Assembly (NCBI RefSeq): GCF_905171775.1 | Contig: NC_053489.1 | Location: 330,866,089 to 330,930,088 of the forward strand | Direction of reading: 5' to 3' | From: Rana temporaria | Lineage: Eukaryota > Chordata > Amphibia > Anura > Ranidae | DNA length: 64,000 nucleotides | In this document: positions 34,860-46,258 of the stretch, piece after piece | Position numbering within the stretch: the first letter of the stretch is position 1 | Layout: every line of letters starts with the position of its first letter | Notes under the pieces: model-generated | Seen by the model: the letters and a program-made list of their open reading frames with translations, nothing else | Database searches by the model: none | What the model was told of the DNA's origin: nothing | Position numbers and translations under genes: made by a program

Positions 34860-35654
34860 GAGTGATCTCTTAGCAAAGTGGATGTTTACCTAGTAAATAA
34901 AGTAAAGCTGTGTTTACATCAATTATTCAATCATATAAAAGGCAAAACCCTGTCTTTTTATGTTTCGCTACACATGATTGTCTATTCAAAGTAAATACAA
35001 CTTCACTGTATTCATTGAGTCAAGTGAACATTAAAGTATCAAACTCTACATGTAGAAAATATCCTCAATTAAATACTGCTTGTAATCCACACTGCAGTAG
35101 TTTACATGACATTACAGTTAAATTTACTAAATCAGCACAGGCTGTTTACTTACTAAGCATATGTTAGTAAATTAAGTCTTCACTTTGAATACCCCAAAAT
35201 AAATGTTTTTTTCATTTAAAATTGAATCCACACATGACTGGGTATTCAAAGAACAGAATATGTGTTCTTATTAACCAACATTCTATGTGCGCAGACTTTA
35301 ATAAATAACCCCAGTAAATCTAAAATAATGTAGACATAATTCAACTAAGCTCAACAAAATTAACGGGTTAATGCACATAAAATCCCACATTTAAACATGG
35401 AAAAGCTTGGATGTAGCCTGTACTGACAGAAATGCAGGGGCAGCCACTGATGACCTCTTTGAAGGCCAGTTAATGTCAGAAGTTGTGTAAAAATGCAGGC
35501 ACTGGCATGCAGTGTGAAAGCAGCAGTGTTGATGTGCTGTAGACTGTTTCCTTTCGTGTTAATGTTAATGAAATATCACAAAGTGACATTACAATACTGT
35601 AAGGCTTATTGGTCACAGAGAGGTGCTATTCAGTGGATGGCATCATACCGTGCT
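34860..35654. other. AT-rich DNA, nothing recognised
   Basis: No coding exon, tandem array or terminal repeat is visible here. Confidence 0.45.
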
Positions 35655-35872
35655 GCACTCAGAAGCAAGTTATGAGAAGGGAAATTTGCATAATCAGCCC
35701 AAAGGGTGTTGCCAATCGAATGATACTTCCCCTTTATAGTGCCGTCGTACGTGTTGTACGTCACCGCGCTTTGCTCGAGCATTTTTTTTCACAATCGTGT
35801 GTATGCAAGACAGGCTTGACAAGAATCACGTAGAGAAAAACTTTGTTTTTTTTCCATGACAAGGTCTAAGTA
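35655..35872. mobile_element. Remnant of a Harbinger-like MITE (inverse of 36590-36800)
   Basis: The text 'gaagcaagttatgagaaggg', 'gggtgttgccaatcg' and 'gtacgtgttgtacgtcaccg' reappears inverted at 36680-36800, showing two diverged copies of one MITE family in opposite orientation, 0.9 kb apart. Confidence 0.65.
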
Positions 35873-35875
35873 TAA

Positions 35876-36339
35876 TGCCGCGTACACACGGTCGTTTTTT
35901 GTGATGAAAAAAAACGACATTTTTAAAACGTCATTTAAAATGACCGTGTGTGGGGAAAACGTTGTTTTATGTCTTCTGAAAAACGACAAAAAAAAAATTC
36001 GAGCATGCTTCAATGTTTTATGTCGTTTTTCAAAGCGTCGTTTTTTGTGTTATTTAAAATGAAATGATAGTGTGTGGGTAAAATGACGTTTAAAACAAGG
36101 TTTAAAACAACATTTTTAAACCCGCGCATGCTCAGAAGCAAGTTATGACGCGAGCTTGAATGGAACAGAGTGCCGTCGTACGCGCTGAACGTAACCGCGC
36201 TTTGCTAGAGCATTTTGAAAAAAACGATGGTGTGTAGGCAACGTAGTTTTTTAAAATGAAGTTTGAAAAACGTTGTTTTGTTTCATGATAAAAAACTTTG
36301 TTTTATTTCATCACAAAAAACGACCGCGTGTATGCGGCA
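35876..36339. mobile_element. Harbinger-like MITE, 464 bp
   Basis: TGCCGCGTACACACGGTCG and CGACCGCGTGTATGCGGCA are near-perfect inverted ends; TAA is duplicated (35873-35875, 36340-36342). The interior is built of 'aaaacgac' and 'gtcgtttt' palindromes. Confidence 0.85.
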
Positions 36340-36571
36340 TAAGTCAGGGCAGACTGCAAGCATGAGTGGAGTCAATGCCCTGGCTATATAAGTTTCTCAC
36401 TCACTCACTGAAAAGAAAATACTGCAAGCTATACTTTTTTCAGCGCACACTATCTGCAGAAAACGAACAGTAGGGAACAAGACTTTTTGTATTGTCTTTA
36501 AATGAAGGCAAGACTGCCCAGCAAAGTTCCAATGCACAGGGTGTGAACAGGCTCTTAAATAATACTATAAA

Positions 36572-36985
36572 GCCGCGTACACACGACCATTTTTCATGTC
36601 ATGGAAAAAAACAATGGTTTTCTCTACGTGATTGTCAAGCCTGCCTTGCATACACACGATTGTGAAAAAAAAATGCTTGAGCAAAGCGCGGTGACGTACA
36701 ACACGTACAACGGCACTATAAAGGGGAAGTTCCATTTGATTGGCGACACCCTTTGGGCTGATTATGCAAATTTCCCTTCTCATAACTTGCTTCTGAGCAT
36801 GTACGTTTTTTCCTCGTCGTTAAAGCCTACACATGACCGTTTTTCACGACGTGAAAAGCGACAATGTGAAAAACGACAAAAAATAGAGCATGTTCTAAAT
36901 TTTTAATGCCCATTTTTCACGTCGACAAAAATGCTCTGGAGCCTACACACAGTCATTTTTAATGACCAATTTAAAAAATGACATT
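36572..36985. mobile_element. Harbinger-like MITE, right end degraded
   Basis: The left end AGCCGCGTACACACGACC is clear, and internal 'cacgtcgacaaaaatg' and 'cctacacacagtca' near 36950 mark the decayed right half. No clean 3-bp duplication is readable. Confidence 0.6.
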
Positions 36986-37318
36986 TCTGAGTCAATCAAC
37001 TGGGACAAGAATACACTTGTTTCAAGTCCAACACAACAACCAGAAAGCTAGCATTTTTTTCAAATGAAGAGATCTGCAATGGTAGCCTATGTGTATTGTA
37101 TTGATTTTCTTTCATTCATGAATGTCTAAATGCAATAATTTGACAGCCCAAACCAATAAAAATAACATAAAAATAAGTTGAGGGGATACAAAGTAATTAC
37201 AAAGTGAATTTGTGGGGTGCATGTTGAGCGAATTTCAACAGTGAATGAATTTGGATGAATTTTGATAAATCTTGGGCAAATATAACACAAAAACATTGAT
37301 AAATACACCCCATAGGCT
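36986..37318. other. AT-rich DNA, pre-insertion flank of the palindromic element
   Basis: No feature is recognised. Its last 14 bases (ending 37332) are the left copy of the target duplication. Confidence 0.45.
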
Positions 37319-37670
37319 ACTAATCTTAATTAAAAAAAAAAAAAAAAAAGTGCAGCGCTAATAACAATAATGAGTGAAAAATGTTGCCATAATCACATAA
37401 CCTGTATAAATGAAAACAATAAAATGCTAAGAAGTGTGAATAAAGGATCATTAAACATAGGACCAATATGATGACCAGTCCATATGTGTGTTAACGACCA
37501 GGTGGGTGGAAACACTATGCAGGTGCAATGAACAACTTAGGAAAGTTCAATGATCAGTGAGGAAAGTTCATAGAAATGCTTCCCAGTGGAAGAGTGAAAA
37601 CACTTCCCAAATGATGCAGGTTCAGATAAACAAAACTGCAGTAATGGCTTGTCTGTAGCAATCTCCAAGG

Positions 37671-37673
<3 letters not shown>

Positions 37674-37728
<55 letters not shown>
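37674..37728. repeat. (TA)n microsatellite
   Basis: Uninterrupted TA dinucleotides lie in the left arm. The right arm has only a short TATATATATA at the matching place (39556), so the repeat expanded after the arms were formed. Confidence 0.95.
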
Positions 37729-37731
<3 letters not shown>

Positions 37732-39127
37732 AGAATGGGTACTCTTACCAGCTGTGGTGGACTTGCATGTTAATACTAACACCAAGTCAGGTAAGGCGTG
37801 ATGGTCACAGCGGACCCTGGGGCTCTGTACGGATGGATGGCTCTGTCGGATGGTCACTCCATTTGCAATGATGAAACCGATCTAGTCAGATGCTCTCTCA
37901 GGAACAGGAACCCGAATGGATAAGGCCGATCGTAACAAGGGCCACACTCATGGATCAAAACAGCATGTATAAGGAAGGAAAGAAATGCTCCAATGGTGCA
38001 GATCAAAAAGTAAAACCGTGAAGGCTTTATTTAAAAAAGTAACAATAAAATCATGTGAAAAAGGGGAGGAGACAGGAAGTTGAACAAGCATGGTAAAAAC
38101 AAATGCATATTTGCATAAGCAGAAAATGTTATACCGCATTTCAACATAAAAACCTTCAATACTATTAAGAAGAAAATATATATAACCAGTGCCATGCAAG
38201 CAGTAGTAATATACTTTCTATCAACCAGATATATATAGCGAAAAATCATTAGACTCGGTGTGCGATGAGGCATATCCGTGCAGAGTGAAATAATCCAATC
38301 AAAGGGTGCAGTGTGCCGCCAGCCTAAGCACATCACCACCCTCTCAAGGATCCACCATATATATCAGAAGCCACCAAAAGGCAAATCGCCATTGGGCTGT
38401 GCAGAAAACATTGCACAGCTCCTAAAACGCTATCTAGAGCATGAATCCATGCTCTGGGGACACCCAGCGTGATTGGAGCGTAAGGGGGAAACCGGGGGCG
38501 GAGCCGATGACGCGATCGGAAATTCATCCAACCACTGTCATCAGCCATGTCCCCACCCCCGTGACTCATCCATAGACTAAAGTATACTGGAGAGGGAGGG
38601 GCCAAAGGCATCCGCCTATCCGAGGGTGGGATCGTCGATGACTGACATTGACGATCCAGCGTGTAACGGGGGGAGCGGGCGTGCCAACGGAGAGTCTTTA
38701 GAGCGGCCGCCTACTGCACATGATGGGCGGGCGTGAGGCCCCTCCCTCTCCAGTATACTTTGGTCTATGGATGAGTCACGATTTGCCTTTTGGTGGATCC
38801 TTGAGAGGGTGGTGATGTGCTTAGGCTGGCGGCACACTGCACCCTCTGATTGGATTATTTCACTCTGCACGGATATGCCTCATCGCACACCGAGTCTAAT
38901 GATTTTTCGCTATATATATGTGGTTGATATAAAGTATATTACTACTGCTTGCATGGCACTGGTTATATATATTTTCTTCTTAATAGTATTGAAGGTTTTT
39001 ATGTTGAAATGCGGTATAACATTTTCTGCTTATGCAAATATGCATTTGTTTTTACCATGCTTGTTCAACTTCCTGTCTCCTCCCTTCGGGGGGTGGAGTT
39101 TCAGAGTGTTTGGTACATATAAGTTTA

Positions 39128-39211
39128 GCAGTGTGGGGGTACAGATACATGCCCCTGTTGATGGCTTTGAGCCGAAACGCGTCGGGTAACATGCCGTGTA
39201 CCCCATACTGC
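39128..39211 (+). ncRNA. Hammerhead-ribozyme-like motif (type I layout)
   Basis: Stem I: GCAGT and GGGGTACA (39128-39143) pair with TGTACCCC and ACTGC (39197-39211), then an internal loop, then CCC (39152-39154) with GGG (39184-39186). Core: CTGTTGA (39155-39161) against the consensus CUGAUGA, a single A6-to-U change, then one extra base. Stem II: GGC with GCC (39163-39173). GAAA follows at 39174-39177, a minimal stem III ACGCGT, and GTC, with predicted cleavage after 39183. The catalytic G8 and G12 positions are kept. Function is not shown, and the A6 change may abolish it. Confidence 0.6.
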
Positions 39212-40000
39212 CTTTTATAATTTTTTCACAGGATTTTATTGTTACTTTTTTAAATAAAGCCTTCACGGTTTTACTTTTTGATCTGCACCATTGGAGCATT
39301 TCTTTCCTTCCTTATACATGCTGTGTTGATCCATGAGTGTGGCCCTTGTTACGATCGGCCTTATCCATTCGGGTTCCTGTTCCTGAGAGAGCATCTGACT
39401 AGATCGGTTTCATCATTGCAAATGGAGTGACCATCCGACAGAGCCATCCATCCGTACAGAGCCCCAGGGTCCGCTGTGACCATCACGCCTTACCTGACTT
39501 GGTGTTAGTATTAACATGCAAGTCCACCACAGCTGGTAAGAGTACCCATTCTCTTATATATATATTGCCTTGGAGATTGCTACAGACAAGCCATTACTGC
39601 CGTTTTGTTTATCTGAACCTGCATCATTTGGGAAGTGTTTTCACTCTTCCACTGGGAAGCATTTCTATGAACTTTCCTCACTGATCATTGAACTTTCCTA
39701 AGTTGTTCATTGCACCTGCATAGTGTTTCCACCCACCTGGTCGTTAACACACATATGGACTGGTCATCATATTGGTCCTATGTTTAATGATCCTTTATTC
39801 ACACTTCTTAGCATTTTATTGTTTTCATTTATACAGGTTATGTGATTATGGCAAAATTTTTCACTCATTATTGTTATTAGCGCTGCACTTTTTTTGTTTT
39901 GTTTACTTTAGACTTTGTTTGTTTGTGTGCCGGCTGCTACTTGGTTCACAATTCTTAGTTTGCGCAATTTTTTCTCCCCAATATTTACTAATCTTAATTA

Positions 40001-40505
<505 letters not shown>

Positions 40506-40675
40506 GGATGTAACAGTGTAACAGTGAATATATTTTCTGTCCTCTCAAAATAACTCAACACACAGCCATTAATGTCTTAATTGCTCGCAACAAAAGTAAG
40601 TACACCCCTACGTGTAAAAAAGTCAAAATTTGGCCCAAAGTGTCAATATTTTGTATGGCCACCATTATTTTACAG

Positions 40676-42544
40676 CTATGCCTTAACCCTCTTGGGCATG
40701 GAGTTCACCAGAGCTTCACAGGTTGCCAATGGAGTGCTCTTCCACTCCTCAATGATGACATTATGGAGCTGGTGGATGATAGAAACCTTGCGCTCCTCCA
40801 CCTTCCGTTTGAGATACTCAATAGGGTGTAGGTCTGGAGACACGCTTGTCCAGTCCATCACCTTTACCCTCAGCTTCTTTAGCAAGGCAGTGGTCGTCTT
40901 GGAGGTGTGTTTGGGGTCGTTATCATGTTGGAATACTGCCTTGTGGCCCAGTCACAGTACATGTTGGCATTCAGAGTTTCCTCAATGAACTGTAGCTTCC
41001 CAATGCCGGCTGCACTCATGCAGCCCCAGACCATGACACTCCCACCACCATGCTTGACTGTAGGCAAGACACACTTGTCTTTTTACTCCTCACCTGGTTG
41101 CCGCCACACACGCTTGACACCATCTGAACCAAATAAGTTTATCTTGGTCTCATCAGACCACAGGTCATGGTTAGAGTAATCGATGTCCTTAGTCTGCTTG
41201 TCTTCAGCAAACTGTGGGCTTTCTTGTGCATCATTTTTTGAAAAGGCTTCCTTCTGGGACGACAGCCATACAGACCAATTAGATGCAGTGTGCTACATAT
41301 GGTCTGAGCACTGACAGGCTTACCCCCCATGCCTTCAACCTCTGTAGCAATGCTGGCATCACTCATATGTCTATTTCCCAAAGACAACCTTTGGATATGA
41401 CGCTGAGCATGTGCACTCAACTTCTTTGGTCGACCATGTCGAGGCCTATTCTGAGTGGAACTTGTCCTGTTAAACTGCTCTATGGCCTTGGCCACTGTGC
41501 TGCAGCTCAGTTTCAGGGTCTTGACAATCTTCTTATAGCCTAGGCCAGGCATGTCCAAAGTCTGGTTCCAGTATCGAACAGGCCACCTGGGTTTTTGGAC
41601 GTGTATACCTTTTGTGGCCCCCAAGGAATCCCCGAGCGATGGGGGGCCACAAACGATATACATGCTGGCTGCCTTGGAGGGCACAGGGAGGAGGCGGAAC
41701 AAGTGCCATACATACAGGTGAATTTCCTGTTTGCATGGCGGCCTCTGTAATAGGAAGTCATGTCTCCTGCGCTGCCATTGGACGACTGTTCTGTCCATCA
41801 TAGGAGGTGGGACTTTGTATTAAAGAGGCTGCAGAGAAAACAAATTCTACTGTATATAATCTGTTGGCGCTTGTCCTGCCTCCATCCCTGTCCCCTCTGA
41901 GGTTGCAGATGGGCATCAGTCAGGCTGCACTGATGGCAATGGTGAGTCTACATTCATGGCAAAGTGGGTGCTGCATTCCTAGCAATGGTAAGGCATGGCA
42001 ATGTTAAGGCTGCATTCATAGCAATGGGGGGGCTGCATTCATGGCAACGGTTGGGCTGCATTCATGGCAACGGTTGGGCTGCATTCATGGCAATGGTGGG
42101 GCTGCATTTATGACAACAGTGGGGCTGCAGATGGGCACTGATTGGGCTGCATTCATTGGCACTGACCCTTATTTTGCTTCACTATTCTTTATTTAAAATA
42201 ATTTTTTATTTTTTTCCTGAAACTTCCCTCTTAAAGTGAAGGTGCGTGTTATACGCTGATAATAGCCAAATAATATGCCCAAGCTCATCTTTTCACCACA
42301 CACAGCCACAAAGGCAAGAGTATTATTGTTGGGCAGTGTATTAGTGCTCGGACGAACACACTTAGACCAAATTTTAATGGTTCAAATAATGTCAGGCAAA
42401 ATGGTCGGCCCTCACACATGTTCACTTCATAAAACCTGACCCTCTTTCAAAAATTTTTAGACACCCCTGGCCTAGGCCATTCTTATGTAGAGCAACAATT
42501 CTTTTTTTCAGATCCTCAGAGAGTTCTTTGTCATGAGGTGCCAT
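40676..42544 (-). pseudogene. Tc1-type DDE transposase, broken
   Basis: The minus-strand ATG at 42544 begins MAPHDKELSEDL, followed by a helix-turn-helix region. The frame is then cut by the hAT MITE (41546-42469). It resumes with PGLGYKKIVKTLKLSCSTVAK, RPRHGRPKKLS (the GRPR-like hinge), VSAQTICSTLHLIGLYG and GGGSVMVWGCMSA. It ends with WTSVSPDLHPIEYLKRKVEER near 40800 (a DxNPIE-like block, here SPDLHPIEYL). Several small deletions and frameshifts are present. The order and motifs are those of the abundant amphibian and fish Tc1 transposases. Confidence 0.85.
41546..42469. mobile_element. hAT MITE, 924 bp, in the Tc1 transposase
   Basis: Ends CAGGCATGTCCAAAGT and, inverted, CAGGGGTGTCTAAAAAT; the duplication GCCTAGGC is exact (41538-41545, 42470-42477). 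It includes a tandem of about ten ~22-bp units (ggctgcattcatggcaa) at 41925-42160. No transposase of its own is present. Confidence 0.9.
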
Positions 42545-43502
42545 GTTGAACTTTCAGTGACCAGTATGTAAGAGTGAGAGCAATAACACCAAATTGAACA
42601 CACCTGCTTACCATTCACACCTGAGACCTAGTAACACTAATGAGTCACATGACACCAGGGAGGGAAATGGCCCAATTTGGAAATGTTTCACTTAGATGTG
42701 TATTTACTTTTGTTGCCAGTGGTTTAGACATTAATGTGTTGAGTTATTTCGAGGGTACAGCAATTTTACACTGGTATACAAACTGTACACTTACTAACTT
42801 ACATTGTAGCAAAGTGTCATTTCTTCAGTGTTGTCACATAGTTACATAGTTACATAATTAGGTTGAAAAAAGACACAATTCCATCTAGTTCAACCAAAAA
42901 AAATGCAATCCCATATACACAATCCTTCACCCACAGTTGATTTAGAGCATGCTCCAATTTGCTACAGCTCTTACTGTAAAGAAACCTTTCTGTATTTGGA
43001 GATGATTTTTTTTCTCTAGGTGTAAAGAGTGCCCCCTTGTCCTCTGTGATGACCTTAAAGTGAATAACATAACACCAAGTTCACTATATGGACCACTTAT
43101 GTTTTTGTACATGTTGATCATATCCCCCCCATAATCTCCTCTTCTCAAGAGGGAATAGATTCAGTTCCTCTAATATTTCCTCATAGCTGAGCTCCTCCAT
43201 GCCTCTTATTAGGGATGAGCTTTGTATTCAAGTCAAACTCATGTTCGACTCGAACATCGTATGTTCGATCGTTCGTCGAATTACAAACGTTTTGGGCCGT
43301 TCGCGCCAAATTCGAGTTGCGTTTCACGGCCCATAATTCACTGCGGCATCGCAGTGCATTGCTGGCTGATGATTGGCCAAGCATGCACTATGACACGCAT
43401 GCTTGGACAATCACAGCTTGCAAAAAACAGAGAGACATAATTGGCCAAAGCCAGGGTGGCTTTGACCAATTATGGCTCAGGGGGTTTAGTACACGCCTGC
43501 AC

Positions 43503-43511
43503 TATAAAAGG
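43503..43511 (+). promoter_or_regulatory. TATA-like box (TATAAAAGG)
   Basis: TATAAAAGG is followed about 30 bp downstream by 'tgtgtagtgtgttgcgg', a plausible start region, and then a purine-rich leader. This fits a Pol II promoter of the hAT element. It is predicted from sequence only. Confidence 0.45.
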
Positions 43512-43779
43512 CCACCTGCAGGTTGGCCTTGTGTAGTGTGTTGCGGTGGTTAAAAGAGAGAAGACAGAGAGAGAGAGTGTCATTTTTAGTAGGTAGATAG
43601 AGCAGGCAGGCAGGCAGGCTAGTCAGTTAAAGTTACAGTGTGTAGAGGATATACTGTATATGCATCCCAGGTGTTGTATATATATTTATACACTGTATAG
43701 TTTAGCTAGATCTGCACTTCCTAATTTACTGGCAGGCAGGTGATTGTGCTAGCTGCAGTATTCTCACGTGGTGTACTGC

Positions 43780-45275
43780 CCATGTCCTCTGCAGGGTGCA
43801 CCTAAAGTTATGTGGTGTGTACTGTCTGTGTCCTCTGCAGTGTGTACCTAAAGGTACGTGGTGTGTACTGCCTGTGTCCTCTGCAGTGTGCACTTAAAGT
43901 TACGTGGTGTGTACTGCCCATGTCCTCTGCAGTGTGCACCTAAAGCTACGTGGTGTGTGCTGCCTGTGTCCTCTGTAGTGTGTACCTAAACCAATGTTGT
44001 GTGTACTGCCTGTGTCCTCTGCAGTGTGCACCTAAAGCTATGTGGTGTGTGTACCGCCCGTGTCCTCTGCAGTGGGCACCTAAAGCTACGTGGTGTGTGT
44101 ACCGCCCGTGTCCTCTGCAGTGGGCACCTAAAGCTACGTGGTGTGTACTGTCCGTGTCCTCTGCAGTGTGCACCTAAAGCTACATGGTGTGTACTGTCTG
44201 TGTCCTCTGCAGTGTGTACCTAAAGGTACGTGGTGTGTACTGTCTGTGCCCTCTGCAGTGTGCACCTAAAGCTACGTGGTGTGTACTGCATGTGTCCTCT
44301 GCAGTGTGCACCTAAAGCTACGTGGTGTGTGTACTGCCTGTGTCCTCTGCAGTGTGCACCTAAAGCTACATGGTGTGTGTACTGCCCATGTCCTCTGCAG
44401 TGTGCACCTAAAGCTACGTGGTGTGTACTGCCTGTGTCCTCTGCAGTGTGCACCTAAAGCTATGTGGTGTGTGTACTTCCCGTGTTCTCTGCAGTGTGCA
44501 CCTAAAGCTACGTGGTGTGTACTGCCTGTGTCCTCTGCAGTGTGTACCTAAAGGTACGTGGTGTGTACTGCCTGTGTCCTCTGCAGTGTGCACCTAAAGC
44601 TACGTGGTGTGTACTGCCTGTGTCCTCTGCAGTGTGCAACTAAAGCTATGTGGTGTGTACTGCCGTGTCATCTGCAGTGTGCAACTAAAGCTACGGGGTG
44701 TGTACTGCCTGTGTCCTCTGCAGTGTGCACCTAAAGCTACATGGTGTGTACTGCCTGTAACCTCTGCAGTGTGCACCTAAAGCTACGTGGTGTGTACTGC
44801 CTGTGTCCTCTGCAGTGTGCACCTAAAGCTATGTGGTGTGTACTGCCCGTGGCCTCTGCAGTGTGCAGCTAAAGCTATGTGGTGTGTACTGCCTGTGTCC
44901 TCTGCAGTGTGTACCTAAAGCTACGTGGTGTGTACTGCCCATGTCCTCTGCAGTGTGCACCTAAAGCTACGTGGTGTGTGTACTGCCCATGTCCTCTGCA
45001 GTGTGCACCTAAAGCTATGTGGTGTGTACTGCCTGTGTCATCTGCAGTGTGCACCTAAAGCTATGTGGTATGTACTGCCTGTGTCCTCTGCAGTGTGCAC
45101 CTAAAGCTATGTGGTGTGTACGGCCTGTGTCCTCTGCAGTGTGCACCTAAAGCTATGTGGTGTGTACTGCCTGTGTCCTCTGCAGTGTGCACCTAAAGCT
45201 ACGTGGTGTGTGTACTGCCCGTGTCCTCTGCAGTGTGCACCTAAAGCTACGTGGTGTGTGTACTGTCTGTGTCTG
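43780..45275. repeat. 46-bp minisatellite, about 32 copies
   Basis: The unit contains GTGGTGTGTACTGCCTGTGT, then CCTCTGCAGTGTGCACCTAA, then AGCTAC. A 48-bp form has an extra GT. Each unit carries CTGCAG. Copies differ by a few bases. Cys-rich open frames on both strands reflect the repeat only. Confidence 0.95.
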
Positions 45276-46105
45276 TGCTATTTTTCTCAATGATTTTTAT
45301 CCATATTGCAGGGACCAGACATTACATTAAAGCCGCAAGCAGTTTTAAATTACTTTTTTCTTATAGTAATCTCATTTTGTGCAGGGACAGTTCTAAACAC
45401 GTGCCACTTCACAGGCATACTATAGACACCCAGCAGGTACGATATTTAAAGGAATTTTTCATATTTTTTTTTCACGTTAAGCATCATTAAAATCCCTGCT
45501 CCAGAAAAAACTACAGTTTTTAAAACTTTTTGTCCATTGATACATGTTCCCTGGGGCAAGACCATAGATGTCAATGGGGTTCTAAATGTTTGCGCGAACG
45601 GTCAGTCCGTTTGAAGGCTCTGGTACAAACCGAACGGGGGGGTGTTCGGCTCATCCCTACCTCTTATTAGTTGTGTTGCCTGTCTCTGCACTTTCTCCAG
45701 TTCCTCGATATCCTTTTTGAGAACTGATGCCCAAAACTGAACTGCATATTCCAGATGCGGTCTTACTAAATATTTGTACATGGGCAAAATTATATTTCTC
45801 TCTCTATACCTTTCTTAATACAAGAAAGGATGTTGCTTGCTTTGGAAACCACAGCTTGGCATTGCATGCTATTATTGAGCTTGCGATCTACCAAAACCCC
45901 CAGATCCTACTCCACTATGGATTCCCCAGTTGTACTCCCCCTAGTATGTATCATGCATGTATATTCTTAGCCACCAAGTGCATAACTTTACATTTATCAA
46001 CATTAAACCTCATTTGCCAATTAGTTGCACAATTAGACAGTGCATTGAGGGTGGCTTGTAAATTGTATTCCACTGCATAGCTCGAACAGTGTCATCTGCA
46101 AAGAC

Positions 46106-46258
46106 AGGTTGAAAAAAGACACCTAGTCCATCTAGTTCAACCATAAAAAAAAAATATTGTACAATCTATACCCACAGTTGATCCAGAGTAAGGCAACACA
46201 AATCCCAGCAGAGAATGATCCAATTTGCTACAGCAGGGGAAAAAATGTGGTGAATTGT
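46106..46258 (-). mobile_element. Second CR1-like 3' end fragment
   Basis: 'caggttgaaaaaagacacc' followed by 'ccatctagttcaacc', 'cccacagttgatccagag' and 'gatccaatttgctacag' repeats, in diverged form, the text at 42861-42970. It is therefore a separate, short CR1 3' copy joined to the previous one. Confidence 0.7.

Larger units (their letters stand above)
37333..39986. mobile_element. Palindromic element with 14-bp target-site duplication (possible Penelope-like or retrozyme-like)
   Basis: ACTAATCTTAATTA occurs on both sides (37319-37332, 39987-40000). Between them lie two ~1.05-1.1-kb arms in inverted orientation: 37350-38393 and 38767-39890, beginning GTGCAGCGCTAATAAC. A 370-bp centre holds a smaller inverted repeat (38565-38605 versus 38730-38775). 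The left arm lacks about 140 bp that the right arm keeps, including a hammerhead-like motif. The left arm carries a (TA)n expansion. A 14-bp duplication does not fit hAT, piggyBac or Harbinger insertion; it fits target-primed reverse transcription. No reverse-transcriptase frame is present. Confidence 0.7.
40515..42837 (-). mobile_element. Tc1-like element, degraded, split by a hAT MITE
   Basis: Inverted sub-terminal zones are readable: left 'aaaataactcaacaca ... attaatgtctt ... caacaaaagtaagtaca' (40545-40610) against right 'tatttacttttgttgcca ... acattaatgtgttgagttattt' (42700-42755). The transposase lies between them on the minus strand. The left outer end is replaced by a microsatellite and the right one joins CR1 sequence at 42838, so the TA duplications are lost. 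Confidence 0.85.
43210..45659. mobile_element. Non-autonomous hAT element (TAGGGATGAGC), 2450 bp
   Basis: Ends TAGGGATGAGC and GCTCATCCCTA are inverted. CCTCTTAT is duplicated exactly (43202-43209, 45660-45667). From left to right it has a palindromic sub-terminal zone with 'aagcatgcactatgacacgc' (43340-43480), a TATA-like box (43503), a ga-rich leader, and a 46-bp minisatellite. A right zone (45285-45659) is shared with the element ending at 8370. No transposase is present; it looks like the promoter and leader of an autonomous element whose gene has been lost. Confidence 0.9.
42838..46105 (-). mobile_element. CR1-like LINE, 3' non-coding part, split by a hAT element
   Basis: It starts (3' end) with ACATAGTTACATAG repeats and AGGTTGAAAAAAGACACA. 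On the plus strand it continues through 'ctgtaaagaaacctttctgt', 'gtgcccccttgtcctctgtg', 'ctttctccagttcctcgat', 'ccaaaactgaactgcatatt' and 'aacccccagatcctactcc'. This is the order seen in the 3' portion of vertebrate CR1 elements read on the minus strand. The hAT at 43210-45659 splits it in two. Confidence 0.75.

Noticed and set aside
37333..37350. Poly(A) tail of a retroelement at the left edge of the palindrome
   Set aside because: An A run at the left edge has the wrong orientation for a tail of a minus-strand insertion, and the mirrored T run lies at the other arm. It is treated as part of the terminal sequence.
39166..39190. tRNA- or snoRNA-like segment
   Set aside because: No tRNA A/B boxes, cloverleaf or C/D and H/ACA boxes; the hammerhead-like fold explains the pairing better.
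43946..45293. Cys-rich open frames on both strands
   Set aside because: They arise from the 46-48-bp tandem unit; all frames lack stops by repetition and show no protein family.
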